This document shows positions 1-11,826 of a stretch of DNA of 64,000 bases, piece by piece (position 1 is the first letter of the stretch; each line of letters begins with the position of its first letter). The position numbers were made by a program, and so were the translations under genes. The notes under the pieces were generated by a model. It was not told the DNA's origin, searched no databases, and was given only the letters and a program-made list of their open reading frames with translations. Origin of the DNA: Artocarpus heterophyllus (taxonomy: Eukaryota; Streptophyta; Magnoliopsida; Rosales; Moraceae). The stretch covers positions 5,031,462 to 5,095,461 of the forward strand of contig CM046341.1 of the NCBI GenBank assembly GCA_025403435.1. Direction: 5' to 3'.

Positions 1-1160
1 TTTAAAAAAAAAAAATTAGAAACAAGAAATTTTTGTTTTCATAATTTAAATAAAAACTGAATAATAATTTTAAAACAAAAAACAAAAATGTTGTTACTAA
101 ATGCATTTTCAAAAAAGTTCACTTTTTATTTAAAAAATAAAAAAAAAAACTGTTTAAATAAATAATATCAAATGGATCCTAAGATCTTCACAAAGAAAAA
201 AGTCGCTACAAAAATACAATAAGAAAACTTCCCAAATGACCAGAAAGTCGAGGAACATAAATAACATACATAAGACTAGCTAAGACCAGCTCTAACGATC
301 TACTCCTCATGGAGGAGGCCTTGTGTAAACCCTTAAAAGGACAAAAAAAAAAAAACTAAACGCGAAAATCCACTCAAGAGAAAAAAAAGTGCATGATTTG
401 AGCAAGAATCAATACAAAAAAACAAAAAATCTTAAAAGCTAACTAAATAGAATGAATAGATAATGATTCTATTTAGAGCGTGACAGTCCACAAAGAATTC
501 TTACCGGTTAGAGGCCATAAAAACTAACTATTCATTATCTTGATCACATTCTCGAAAAATATGAGAAACCCTTACGGAATCGAACCTTTCTGAGAGCATT
601 GGACCATTTCACCTTACAATGCTAAGGAACTTAAAGACTAATTAATTTGCAATCGAAATAACGGGATAATACACATCGAATTGCACTCAACCTAAGGAAT
701 TTTCCAATCCAACCAAGTGTAATCCACATCCAAAGTGAAGAGCCCAAAGTTCTACTTCAAATTAAGCGAAAACATTACATAAAAGAGAGCATTAAACTTT
801 TAACAAATCCTTCATCAGTATAAAAAATAGCTAGCTGAACTAGGAGAACCCTGAGAAAAACCATTCGTATTAACTTATTTAATCCATTTAGAGATAGTTA
901 TAGATGTGGGATCTAAATAACTAGGAAGATCTTAGCAGCTCTTAAATATTATTTCATCACTCTAAAAATTAGAGGGATGGAGAGAGTTGGAGGAATGAAG
1001 AGTCAAAAAGATAAAGAAGATTGTAGTAATCTTTTATGTTGTTTGATAGAATGAAGGGAGAGTTGAGATGATGGATGATAGTTATTTGTGAAATTATTGT
1101 ATAACACAGGATAGTATTTGTAAAGTCTTTTTAACTTAAAGTGGAGGGATTGCTTGGATT
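1..1160. other. AT-rich non-coding stretch
   Basis: No open frame with protein-like composition is visible on either strand. The stretch holds A- and T-runs and scattered direct sequence without a clear repeat border. A short segment near 570-625 vaguely resembles a tRNA in reverse but does not fold (see rejected items). Confidence 0.6.
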
Positions 1161-1166
1161 CTTCTA

Positions 1167-1573
1167 TTAGACCATCTCTAATACAAATGTTAATGCTAAT
1201 GTTATATTTACCACCAATTAGTATAAAAATAGCATATTTGATGTGTTATTTTGTTTTATGCTCCAATGCATAATGCTATTTAAATGTCATATTTACCTTT
1301 TGTCATAATTATTAAACTTTAAAACTTGTAAAAGTAAACTTTCATATTGAAATGATTAAAAAGTAAAAATGTTATAATTATTATAGCAAACAAGTCAATC
1401 TACTAACCATGCAATAGTAATCAAGTTAAATTTGCTACATGTTAAACTTAATAGCAAGCATATAGAAAATTTAACAATAAAAATGACAATGCATTGGAAA
1501 GCGTTTTTTACACTCAAATGCTAAATTTGCCATTCACATATTAATTTAACATTGCAACGAAGATGGTGCATCA
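1167..1573. repeat. Putative MITE with imperfect inverted ends
   Basis: The left end reads GACCATCTCTAATACAAATG and the reverse complement of the right end reads CACCATCTTCGTTGCAATG. Both continue into AATGTTAA-rich sequence. The interior is AT-rich and non-coding, and the length of about 400 bp fits a non-autonomous DNA transposon. I could not find a clean target-site duplication, so the borders are approximate and the superfamily is open (PIF/Harbinger-like ends are one possibility). Confidence 0.35.
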
Positions 1574-1918
1574 ATGAAATGATCTAATTTGGTGGGCCAA
1601 GAGAGAAACCAGATCTATCCACTTATGCTCTGCTGTCCTTTCAATCAAACATAGGATTGGACCTCACCTTCCGTCTCTCCATGCACCCCTCTCCCTCCGT
1701 CCAAACATAGTATAAATCCCCTGATCAAATCCCCAGCTTCTTACTTGGGAGGAAATATCTAAATTCAACTCTTACAAATGAATATATCCTTAACAGATAT
1801 GGCCTAATTTATTAAGTATTAGACCTGGTCAAGTCTATGTTATTAATACTATCGTCTAAGAATTGTACTAATTCAGCATAAACTAAAGAACAATGTGTTG
1901 CAGCTGACAGATGTTGTC

Positions 1919-1958
<40 letters not shown>

Positions 1959-2582
1959 TGTAAGGATTGTTTTTCCTTCTTTAAATATGCTTTCGTCTAA
2001 CTTTGTACTATAAAAATGCATTTTGGTTGGTAGTGAACGAGCTTTGTAATTTAAGTTGTATGAAAGAGTCTCAAGTTGATAACTGAATATTCTTTAAATA
2101 AAAAGAAAACAGAATAAAATATTTCACTCTCAAAGTCTTATCACAAACAGTTTCCTCCTAGAGATATGCTTGATGTCCAGGACCACTACATAGCGATTAT
2201 GACCCTTTATTTTTTTTTTTTAAAAAAAGGGATATACCACCCCTTATAATAAACTACAACATTATATATTAAAATACAACACTAGAACACATTTTAACCA
2301 CTCACACTTTTCGCCTGCCTTACTTTTTAATTTATTCAAGCTACCGTCGACGTCTTTTGTTGCCGGTTGTATAGTTTTACCATCGCCGACGCTTTTTTTG
2401 AAATAGGACTCAAGCTGACGTGAAAGGTTTACAACCAATTAGCCGCCCACACTCGTCAATTACACCTTTTATTAAGCAAGTGAACTAAGCACTTAAACTA
2501 AAGCTAGTGGCAATTAGAATACATAATATTTAATTAACACAAAACATAAATACGACCAAATCTACGTGAATATTTGGATTCC
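1574..2582. other. Intergenic region with a (TA)n microsatellite
   Basis: Non-coding AT-rich sequence downstream of the minus-strand EDGP-like pseudogene. It contains a pure TA dinucleotide run at 1921-1954 and a poly-T/poly-A junction near 2210-2228. No gene is recognisable. Confidence 0.6.
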
Positions 2583-3844
2583 CTAAGCGATGGATGTGAA
2601 GTTGAAGTTGGCGCATGTTGTTTGCCGGAAAAGCAACGAGGAGCTAAACCCAAGCCTAGAAGAAGCCAAATCGACCTGCAAAAGATTGTCTTCAATTTGA
2701 TGCCCACCAATCACAATTGAAGTCATTGGCACAACACCACCATCAACAAATCCAAGGCACAAAACATCATTGCTAACTTGAACCATGGAGTTGGCCCCAA
2801 AAATACTCCAAACCACATCCTTGTTATGCAACACAAGGTCGATCTGCGGCACGGCCGGGCCGACACGGGTGCTGCCGAAGCTCTTGGAGCTGTAGCACGC
2901 CCCGAAAGGCGCCACCGCCTTCACCCTCGGCACCTTGGAGAGGGCTTTCACAAAGGCATTTACCACAGCATTGTATATTGAAGTATGCATAACTGTGTAG
3001 CGCTCAACAGTGCTAATCTTTGTTCCACCAATACCAGTACTTTTGTCAATGGACAACAAAGTAGTGTTAATTGGGACAACTTCGCCGTTGATCTTGATCG
3101 ATTTTACGCCAATGAAGTAGTCGGCGGAGGTTTCGCCTTTAAACCAACTCATGGAAGTACTCACCGGGTTGAAAATAAGAGGTGTGTAGATTAGGTTTTT
3201 GGAGACGTCAATATTTGGAAGGAAAACATAGGGTTCGTTTCCAAAAAATTTAACACCCTTAGATCTTGCTGAAGAGCTTAAACAGACAGCAAATTTTCTG
3301 TTGAAGCTGAAAGCCGAGGCGAATAGAGAAGGGAGTCCAATCTTCTTCCGTCCTAGGCCTGCCATTCCGGTAACTCCCGAAGCAAGGCCTTTCAAGAAAT
3401 CAGTGTAACCACACGTAAAGAGGTATTTCGGCACTGAAACCGCTCTTCCGGGATTGAACCCGTTCGTCGATTGGAGCGACACGACGTCGAAACCGAAGGC
3501 TCCGAAGGTGTTTTGACCGAGGAAAGGGTTGTAAGCTATGGGGTTACAAGTGTTGTTATAGCAGCCTGGTTGAAGCGGCACGGCGCACCCGCTGCAGCCC
3601 TTGGCCTGGGCGAGGTTGCACTCGGCCGAGCCGCAGTGGACGGGCTTGTAGGACGAAGAGACGAAGCCCTCTGTGCAGTCAACCCAGAGGGATTCGCCGC
3701 CGAAGTCGACGGTGAGCTTGACTTGGTTACTGGGAGAACTAGAGCTTTGGGCCGGAACGATGTCGTTTTGGCTGTGGAAAGGGAGATAATGGGGAAGAGA
3801 AGAGAGCAGAAGAAAAGAAAATGGAATGAGGAAGAGGAGGCCAT
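2583..3844 (-). pseudogene. EDGP / basic 7S globulin-like gene, frameshifted
   Basis: Intronless member of the extracellular dermal glycoprotein / basic 7S globulin family. These are secreted proteins with an aspartic-protease fold, and several relatives inhibit fungal or plant endoglucanases. The natural ATG is at 3844-3842 and opens a signal peptide (MASSSSFHFLFF) followed by the family start FRPKALVLPVTK. About nucleotide 3721 the frame changes: roughly 58 bp present in the paralogue at 35358 are missing, so the 19 residues between VTK and VKLT are lost and the frame shifts. The rest of the protein, from KLTVDFGGESLWVDC to FNFTSIA at the TAG (2583-2585), is open in another frame, which has no ATG upstream of the shift, only a TTG at 3863. 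The ATG frame stops at 3536. Everything after the shift is well preserved, so the lesion looks recent or could be an assembly error. Confidence 0.85.
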
Positions 3845-3880
3845 TGAGTTGAAGAGAGAACAAGTAGTTGAAGGGAATGG

Positions 3881-3888
3881 TATTTATA
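3881..3888 (-). promoter_or_regulatory. TATA box of the minus-strand EDGP-like copy
   Basis: On the minus strand the sequence reads TATAAATA, about 37 bp upstream of the ATG at 3844. The two intact paralogues have TATAAAT about 65-67 bp upstream of their ATGs, so the core promoter type is shared but the leader is shorter here. Confidence 0.5.
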
Positions 3889-5111
3889 GCAAATCAGCAA
3901 CGTCTCGAGTCTTGTTTTTTGTTTTTGTTTTTGTTTTTTGTTTTTGTTTTTACAGGAAAAAAAAAAAAGGAGCACTCCAAGAGACAAAGCAGCTTTTAGT
4001 CTGCTTTTATTATTTAAGTAATATTTATCTTTTCCGTATGTGTTGTGGATAATTCTTTGTGAAAAAAAACTACTGAGAGGGATTTAATGATTAGATTCCG
4101 GGGGTGGACCTTATTTACTTATGGAATGCGTCAGTCAATTATGGCAACCTTCAGTGGTATTACAACTGGATTCCCAAATATGTTAACACAAAATAGAATA
4201 AAAAATTATAAAGGGTAGAAAAAGGACAAGCACCCCAACAGGATATATTGTCTAATTTGTCATTTTTAATTTTTTGTCTATTTAATTGGCAATGTATCTC
4301 ATGTTATATATCTTTTTCTTGTCCAACTTTTTGTCGTGATTAGAGGGAAATTTTGACAAAAGTAACGAGTTAGAATCAGAATTTTTCTGCATTTGAGTTA
4401 TTTTTTGTGAATTTCCTGGGACTTGGGAATATGATAAATTTTACCAGCTCCAATATGTCTTAATAATAAGATCTTCATTGAAGTTTATGAGCTTAGCCAT
4501 TTTTTCTATTATTTCAAGGTATTTCAATTGAACAAAAGCCACGTGCAAATAAAGTTAAGGGCAGTAACAATCTTTAATTTTATTCACATATCCTTCATAA
4601 ATAAACTTATCCACAACGTGTACTTTTTGCGCTCAACATATGAAAGGAACGAAAACAGGCGTATTAATAAAATAATATGTATGATTTGACTGCTATTATT
4701 TTTTTTAGGCTTAGTCTCTAAGATACGTCTACTCTTAATGTATGGTGATCGTTTTAGGACGCAGCTTTTTCCGGTAAAGAGGAAAAAGGAAAAAAGAAGG
4801 TAGGAAGAGAACTAAAGTCTCAAAGGAAAGTTACCTTTTTGCTGAATTCTCAAAGAAGGTTTAAGCGATTTTGCACGTTAATTAATAAACAAAGCGACAT
4901 TTTCAACCCAGTAAGTAGTTGGCAACATTTTTATTAGAAAAATGATCCTTTACTACTTATAAAATATAGGTCCTAATTTAATAAATAGTTTATATTAGAC
5001 TTAGTCTCAATATTTTCATGATAATAAGATTATAATCTTATAAAATTAAATAGGATTATCTTCTTTTTTATTAATGGAGCACGATATATATATAGTAATC
5101 GGTGAATTCTA
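3889..5111. other. Intergenic region
   Basis: Non-coding sequence between two EDGP-like pseudogenes. It contains a run of TTTTTG units at about 3913-3953 just upstream of the minus-strand promoter and an A-run at 3957-3969. No protein-coding signal is seen. Confidence 0.6.
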
Positions 5112-5530
5112 TGATTTTTCCAAGATGCTTAGCTATACCCCACTGGTACTGATCAACGCGGTTTCTAGTCCTAATGAATATTTCGTTTAAGTCCGTCAAA
5201 ATGGACACAAGGGTCGTCAACTTTATGCTTCTTTGCTGTCAATTAACCGCAAAAACAGGAGTTGGTGGAGCAAAGATCAGCACCGTGAATCTCTACACCG
5301 TTTTGTACTCCGTTAAGACTCTTGTGAATGATTTTGCAAATAGGGCCATGACTAGAATGGTGTCCGTCGCTTCATTTAGCACGTGCTTTAACCCCACTGG
5401 CGTGTCGTGGATGAGGGCGCGGCCAAGGGTGCCAACGATTGAGCTGGAGTTCCTCAGAACCGGCGTTAATTGTAGGATCTTTGTTGCCAATTCGATGGTG
5501 CGGAGTAAAAACACGGGCACTTTGCGTGAA
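5112..5530 (+). pseudogene. Decayed EDGP-like gene remnant (C-terminal half)
   Basis: Translated pieces line up with the middle and C-terminal part of the EDGP-like proteins in this window. Near 5120 there is a SYTPL-like segment, then SPNEYF followed by a TAA, KMDTRVVNF, TGVGGAKISTVNLYTVL, a weakened form of the APFGACFS block, RVPTIELE and finally ANSMVR near 5500. The usual LCLGFVDGG and VIGGHQ blocks that should follow are absent. The remaining open frame (about 5174-5566) has no start in a sensible place and no signal peptide. It is closest in wording (VVNF, TGVGGAK) to the interrupted copy at 10831, so it probably belongs to the same sub-branch. Confidence 0.75.
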
Positions 5531-5566
5531 GAACATTCCATTAACAAAGGCACTCTGAGAGTTTGA

Positions 5567-6812
5567 TAACAAAGGTGTCATTATGTGCTAGACTTGAGTC
5601 AATAATATTGACATGATCAGGAAGAAGTGGTTCTAGAAACTGTTCCTTGTCAAAAACCAATCTCGTTTCATTAATTCAGCAAAGACTGATGGAGCATATT
5701 TATGCGTTGTTTAAATTTTCAAAAGCACGTTATTGGAATTTTCTTTGGAATTTTTTTGTGCAAATTATTTGATATTGTTTTATCCAAACAAAAAAGAAAA
5801 AACAAACCTTGAATTTGTATAGTTTATTGCAGCAAAACCTAAAGAGCAAAGTAGCTCAACATAAAAATGCACCATGATAAGTGAAAACAACTAAAACCGA
5901 CAGGAATGTTACTTACTTATAGGAGTGAATTTTATTGTTCGTAGAATCGTAGGCTATTTACTTGTTTATTTTGTATAAATATTGCTTGTAGTGTTTCCAC
6001 AAAATGCATTATCCTTCTATTAATTGGTTGAACTCATTGTACGAGCTTATGGGCTCTTATTTAAAATATAAATAACCTCTCCAAAGCACCTAAAGATAGT
6101 GGAAAATTTTCATAAGTACCATAACTTAAAACTTATTCTTTCTAGATGTCACACAGGTTTGAAACTTGTTGTGTATGCCACTAAAAAAATATTAGGATAA
6201 ATGAGAAAGAAAGAGAAAGAGAGAGTTGAGAGTCTATTAGAATTTGACTATGTGAATTTGTAGGGAGAAAAAAGATTTAAGCAAATCACTCATTATTTTA
6301 AAAAATATTGATAAAACTATATATAATTAAAGGTTTTGTGGGAGTAAATCCAGTAAACTTTTAGATTTATCAATTTTGATTAGGAGCGAATTTACCAAAT
6401 TTGATCATAAGGTAACTCTAGGATTTACCAGTTAAATCCTACATCTATCAAATTCAATTATGGTATTAATACAAGATTTGTAGATAAATCCAAATTTATT
6501 GCTATTTATTAACTTTTTTTAAAAAAATTATGCCACTTATTGTTGTAAGAAATTATTTAATGGACTGACATATTTTACTTCATAATACTTATGGCGTACG
6601 CCCGTCTAATAAAAATTAATATTTGTACAGTTTGTGTTGCTGCAGAGTGTAAAAGGAACGAATTTACCAAAAAAAAAAAAAAAAAACAGGATGCCATTTA
6701 TAGAATCTAAATTACCCTTGTTGTGCCATTGTGCTCAACGAGTAACCTGATAATCTGATGTGAAGGAAAATTTAGAAAGTGATATTTTTATTTCCGCTTT
6801 TTTCTAATAAAA
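5567..6812. other. Intergenic region
   Basis: AT-rich non-coding sequence with an A-run at about 6669-6686. I see no gene, RNA gene or clear element border. Confidence 0.55.
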
Positions 6813-7044
6813 GGCATTAAAACATAAAAATGCCATTAATCACCCTTTGCTCGGGTAGAGAGTCACGCTGTTCATGATACCCTCAAATATAAAATAAGGC
6901 AGATCTATGTTCTATTCAGCATTATAATTGTAACTTACTTCAAGGCTGATGGATAACAAATGGCCGATAAACTGCGTATAGCAGGCACGTTTTTATACTG
7001 GCATGGTCAACCATCAACCAGTAGCTAATCAACTGAAAAATACG

Positions 7045-7079
<35 letters not shown>

Positions 7080-7254
7080 AAAAAAATATGTAAATATTTG
7101 TAATTTCGAGTATATATACATATTTGAATCAATTACTATTTAAATACTCGTGCCTATAATATGCGAGTCCATATTACACCTTGGAATCACGTGCCCAAGT
7201 TGGACAAAATCTGCTGAAATGATCCTGATCGTATTTTCCGTTTCTTATAAAGAC
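6813..7254. repeat. Duplicated non-coding block, copy A
   Basis: Shares several conserved islands, in the same order, with 9712-10218: CATAAAAATGCCATT, CCCTTTGCT, GGATAACAAATGGCCGATAA, GCACGTTTTTATAC, TTACACCTTGGAATCACGTG and CTGCTGAAATGAT. Islands are separated by diverged AT-rich stretches, including a (TA)n run at about 7046-7070. Copy B lies about 600 bp upstream of an EDGP-like gene, so this copy may be the orphaned upstream region of a lost family member (inference). Confidence 0.75.
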
Positions 7255-8805
7255 TAGTGGAGCATGACATGGTTCATGAATACGAACCCTGATATTACAT
7301 TTTTTTTATTTTGTTTTATTCTTTGATTTTGTAGGTTAGATTGTAGCAAATTTAGCGGTTATAGAGAACATCATTAGAGACGTAGCCATATACGGACGAA
7401 AGTGGACAACGGCCTCTTTTCCTGGCGTGGCTTTGGTTTGTAGAGTTACCTCTCTTTCTAAAGAAAAAACAAAGCTACAACAATCTCTCTCCCTCGTACG
7501 TCAAAGGAGCTATTGGCTTTGACCTTGCCACGTACAATTATTGTTTTAATTTCTTCGCTTGTGGATAAAATAGTTTCATCAAAATATCCGTTTCATCAAA
7601 ATAGTTCAATTACCATAATTATTTTACCTAAATCCCATATATATATATATTGAGAATCCCAATTCCCTTATATTAACATTTTAACTTTAGATAAAATTAT
7701 TTTTGATTTTAAATAATAATATCATATGCGCCTTTCCATTCCTAAAACGTTGTTCTAGATGAGCAATAACAAAAAACAAAAAAAAAAGTTTTTATATGTA
7801 CTTCTGCACATCTTCATTTTCTTGATTTCTTTTTGCTTTTCTTTGATGTCTTTGGAGGCGCCAGAGCTTGTAGCAGTTCGGATAATTGGCTATATATGTA
7901 CTTCACCCATATTCAAATGCATTATAAACTGCCATCATATATCATTTAAGATGCCCTTTAAAAGATGATCATAATATATTAAAAATATCATTGTTTTTAG
8001 CTGTCAATCACGATCCACTGAAATAAAAAAGAGCAGAGTGAGAAAGAGAACTCTATCGCATGATTATTATTATTATGATAAAAAGATCATTATTTTTATG
8101 AAGATGGAGCTTCAATAAGAGATTAAATCTTGGGCTTTAATTAATAGGAAAAATTAGTATAAGAGAGTCTAATGATTTTGTAATATTTTTGCTTCTTTTT
8201 TAAAAAATAAATACATTGGGCACAATAGTGTAAGAACGATCATTGTCAAGGGCACAATGACGCATAAAAGGGACGACAATCGTTGAGAGTGCATGAATAC
8301 TAGAAAGGAACATCAACTATCGAGGGCGTAAAAAACAAGTGCCAAGCGCGGAGATAGGCAGATGGACACATTTTTTTTTAAGGCCATTAGGGTCTTACTC
8401 GTTAGAGAAATATTGCTATGGTGAACAAGAGATTGGTGGCATAAATATTTAATCGTTTATTAATGGAGCCATCAATATGTTGCTCGTTGAAGTGATAATG
8501 ACTTTGATACCATGTTAAAGAAAGGTTCTTGTTACAGTATGAATCACTCTGATATCATATTAAAATTAAATAAAAAATAAAAATATAAACGTAAAGATTT
8601 AATATAATTTGACAATATGTCTGCTCACTAATTGGGAAAAAGAATTCACTCATTAAAAGCACTATTAACGAGGCTACATATAAATACAAATTACAATTTC
8701 AAAATCGAGTAAGTTACTCAATATTGAAATTAAGAGATTTTCATACATGAAAATAAATACAAATAGAATCAAAACAATTAATAAAGTTAATTATATATAA
8801 AGAGA
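7255..8805. other. Intergenic region
   Basis: Non-coding AT-rich sequence. A short open frame from ATG 7759 to 7968 is AT-driven and has no recognisable domain. No RNA gene is seen. Confidence 0.55.
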
Positions 8806-8976
8806 GTATTTGATAACGTAGTCAAAACTGTAAATTAGAACTCAAACACCCTAGCATGTGAGAGTTTTACACTGTAGCATGATTTTGCTTTATACTCAAG
8901 CTTCATACCATAGACAATTAGAATTTTAAAGTTTCAACTTGCTTCTCAAATGAACTTATACTACGTTATCTTTCAT
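8806..8976. repeat. MITE-like palindrome with 11-bp inverted ends
   Basis: GATAACGTAGT at 8812-8822 is matched by its exact reverse complement ACTACGTTATC at 8960-8970, embedded in longer similar flanks (TTTGATAACG at the left end, its mirror at the right). The element is about 170 bp, AT-rich and non-coding. Its start resembles the G(T)GTTTGA-type ends of the other short elements in this window. Confidence 0.55.
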
Positions 8977-9711
8977 TAATAGTAATATTATTCTCTTTTC
9001 TCATTCTTTATGTTGTTTAGGGTCAATAAACTATTATTATTAAGTTTGTTAGTAAATATATGATTAGATTAGATGTTAAAATGTCAATTATGTTGTATCA
9101 CGTTGAGTCTGGCATGTTGATGTCTCATGCCATGTTGGTGCCAACTTAACCTTACGTCTGACCTGATCTAGGCACACCTTGTGTTCACATTGTGTTATCC
9201 TCGTACCTTTATCATGCTTGACACAATAGGAGGATTTGATCGGCCATGAAGCCCTTGAGCCCATAGAGAATATTTCATTTATTATAAAATGTTATTTTTT
9301 AGCACTTTTAAAGAAAAAATTTCTAATATATGTGAAAGAAAAGGAACTTGTTTTTTTTTTTTAAGTATAAGGAAAAGAATTAATGAATTAAAATTCGTAT
9401 TTATTGAGGAAAATCTCAATGGGTGTCCAATTATGAATTAATTATATTTTTCGAGTATTACGCAATATGTAATTTTTTAATCAAATTAATAACTAAATAA
9501 CGTTAACGTGAAAATTGCATGATACAGAAAAAGCGATTCCTACCCACTAATTAGGAAAATCATAAATTTTTCCAAAAATAAAATACTCTCTAATATCTAT
9601 ACATTGGTGCAACAAAATCCGAGTCACGTGCAGAAATATATATATATATATATATAACCTTGGTGGAAATTTCGAAAGTCGTATTTTCAAGTTTTGACCA
9701 ATATATAAAAT
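8977..9711. other. Intergenic region
   Basis: AT-rich non-coding sequence with a (TA)n run at about 9639-9655. A stretch around 9098-9190 has repeated TCTGGCATGTTGATG / CATGTTGGTGCC-like wording. No gene is seen. Confidence 0.5.
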
Positions 9712-10218
9712 GCAAGAATGCATAAAAATGCCATTTATTGCCCTTTGCTGGGTTAGAGAATCACGTTGTTCATTAATACCTAGATATATATACTAAAGGT
9801 TCCCATGTCTCTTCTCAGTTTTTTATTTATTGCATCTTTCCTTCCTACTGCCGGATAACAAATGGCCGATAAGCCGCGTACATAAAGAGCACGTTTTTAT
9901 ACAGTTGGTTAATCGTCAACTTATCTTTTTTATTTTTATTTTATTTTTGAAATACGGTTGCGGTTTAATAATTCCTAAACACTGGTCTCTACGTTTATGC
10001 ATATATATATGTTTTTTTTTTAAGGCAAATATTTGTAACTTGAAAGGTGTGTGTACGTGTGTGTATATATATGCACATATATCTGAATTAATTTTCTAAT
10101 TTATTCGTGCCCATAACAGGGACTTGAAGTTAAATTACACCTTGGAATCACGTGGCCAACTTAGACAAGATCTGCTGAAATGATTCTGATCATATTTTTC
10201 CCTTTCTTATTAAAGATC
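9712..10218. repeat. Duplicated non-coding block, copy B
   Basis: Partner of 6813-7254, same orientation, about 2.9 kb away. The shared islands are listed under copy A. It ends about 610 bp before the ATG of the EDGP-like copy at 10831, so it probably belongs to that gene's distal upstream region. It holds a CACGTG core (ATCACGTG near 10148) within a conserved island; whether this is a functional G-box is not shown. Confidence 0.75.
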
Positions 10219-10464
10219 GCGTCCCTATAGAAAAAGAAAAGGTAACACACATGAGAGACACATTATAAATTTATTATTCTGACACGCGGGGAATAAAAAA
10301 AAATAAGAGGGCCAAGGAAACCTGAACTGTAAAACCCATTAGGATTCGATTTTTATGTCTCCTTTTCTTGTTTCTTACATACTCTCCTAATACTATCATG
10401 CAACTTCACTTAAAATATTTTAACTTACTTAATTTGTGGCATGATTTTTAATTGATATAATATT

Positions 10465-10626
10465 TTATAGCTTGTTTGGTGGTTTTAATCATCTTTTTAG
10501 TTATAAACAGTGTAAAACTTTCACATGTTACAGTAAAAACAAAAAAGTTGTTACAGTGTAAAACTCTCACTGTTATAATGTTTACAATTTTAACTAATAG
10601 TTTTAACCATCATGCTTAACACCCTG
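10465..10626. repeat. MITE-like palindrome
   Basis: Left part TTTGGTGGTTTTAA faces right part TTTTAACCATCA in inverted orientation, with internal copies of CAGTGTAAAACT in direct repeat. It is about 160 bp, non-coding, and sits in the promoter-proximal region of the EDGP-like copy at 10831. Borders are approximate. Confidence 0.35.
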
Positions 10627-11821
10627 TTAATTGATATGACTTGATAATAACCAAATACATGATAAAGGATATTAAAAAGGGAGCACGTTTCAGATCCCAT
10701 AAATATTAAATAAAAAATTCAAAATATTGAATCGTTCAAGTAAACGTTATCACAAACAGAACATCATGATGAATACCATAAATAGATCACTAGGTTGCAC
10801 CAAATAATTACGTGCAGCCGAAAGCTAGCCATGGCCTTTTCACCTAAACCCCACTTTTTCTTCTTCGTCACCATTCTCCTATTCACCATCATCAATTTGT
10901 TCTCAAATTACGTAGCGGCACAAGACAATGAGCCAAGAGCCTTCCACATTCCCATAAAAAAAGACCCCAAAACCCTCCAACACTATGCCTCCCTCCTGGT
11001 CGGAACTCCACAGACAAACGTCGACGCAGTCATCGACCTCGGAGGACAATTCACGTCGTTGGATTGTAAGTTCAAGTCCTCAACCCGCCATTCCTTCTCA
11101 TGCAACTCCAACGAGTGCAAATCCATAGCAAATTGGACGCATTGTGGCGCAAACGACAAATGTTCCCTAACGTCGTTTAACCCCTTCAACAAAGAAAACT
11201 CTCTCTTGTCTGGTACCCTGACCGAAGATCAATTTGACGAGCATTCTACTTACTTGACTTTTTCATGTGTGAAATCCAAGAGCTTAAAAGGACTGGCCAA
11301 GGGTACTAGTGGAATTCTTGGTCTCGGAAAATGGCGTATGGTGTCAAGTATTTCATTACCAGCCAAGCTCACCTATGACTATAATCTTCATCCCATGTTC
11401 GCTCTCTGCTTGCCTTCTTCGACCGAGTACGGTTTCGGTGACCTATTCATCGGCCCCCGGGTTACCGACTTAGCTGATGTCGACATTAACTACACCCCGC
11501 TTGTCTATGAAGCCGGGAGTGAGTATTTTGTATATGCGAAATCAATCAGAATAGACAAAAGGGTAGTCCATTTCAACACCTCTTTGCTAGACTTCAAACA
11601 AAGCGGAGTTGGCGGGACTAAACTCAGCACCTAGACCCCGTACGGAATTTTGCATAGCGAGATCTACAAGGCTGTTGTGGGAGATTTCGTGAAGAGGGCC
11701 GCGGAGAGGAACATCACGCGGGTGGCCTCGGTGGCCCCGTTCGGCGCGTGTTTTAGTACCAAGAACGTGCGTTGGACCAAGGGAGGACCAAGGGTGCCGG
11801 GGATCGATATCGAGCTACCGG

Positions 11822-11826
11822 GGAAC
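11822..11826. repeat. Target-site duplication of the solo LTR, left copy
   Basis: GGAAC directly precedes the TGTCACGC end of the solo LTR. The identical pentamer follows the other end at 13993-13997, as expected for integrase-mediated insertion. Confidence 0.92.

Noticed and set aside
551..640. tRNA-like wording on the minus strand (GGTTCGATTCC-type T-loop)
   Set aside because: Only the T-loop-like segment fits; acceptor, D and anticodon arms cannot be paired at normal lengths. At best a decayed organelle-derived tRNA piece. A tRNAscan-type covariance search would decide.
3471..4052. 193-codon plus-strand frame opposite the EDGP-like pseudogene
   Set aside because: It is the antisense shadow of the GC-rich coding strand and continues into a TTTTTG repeat.
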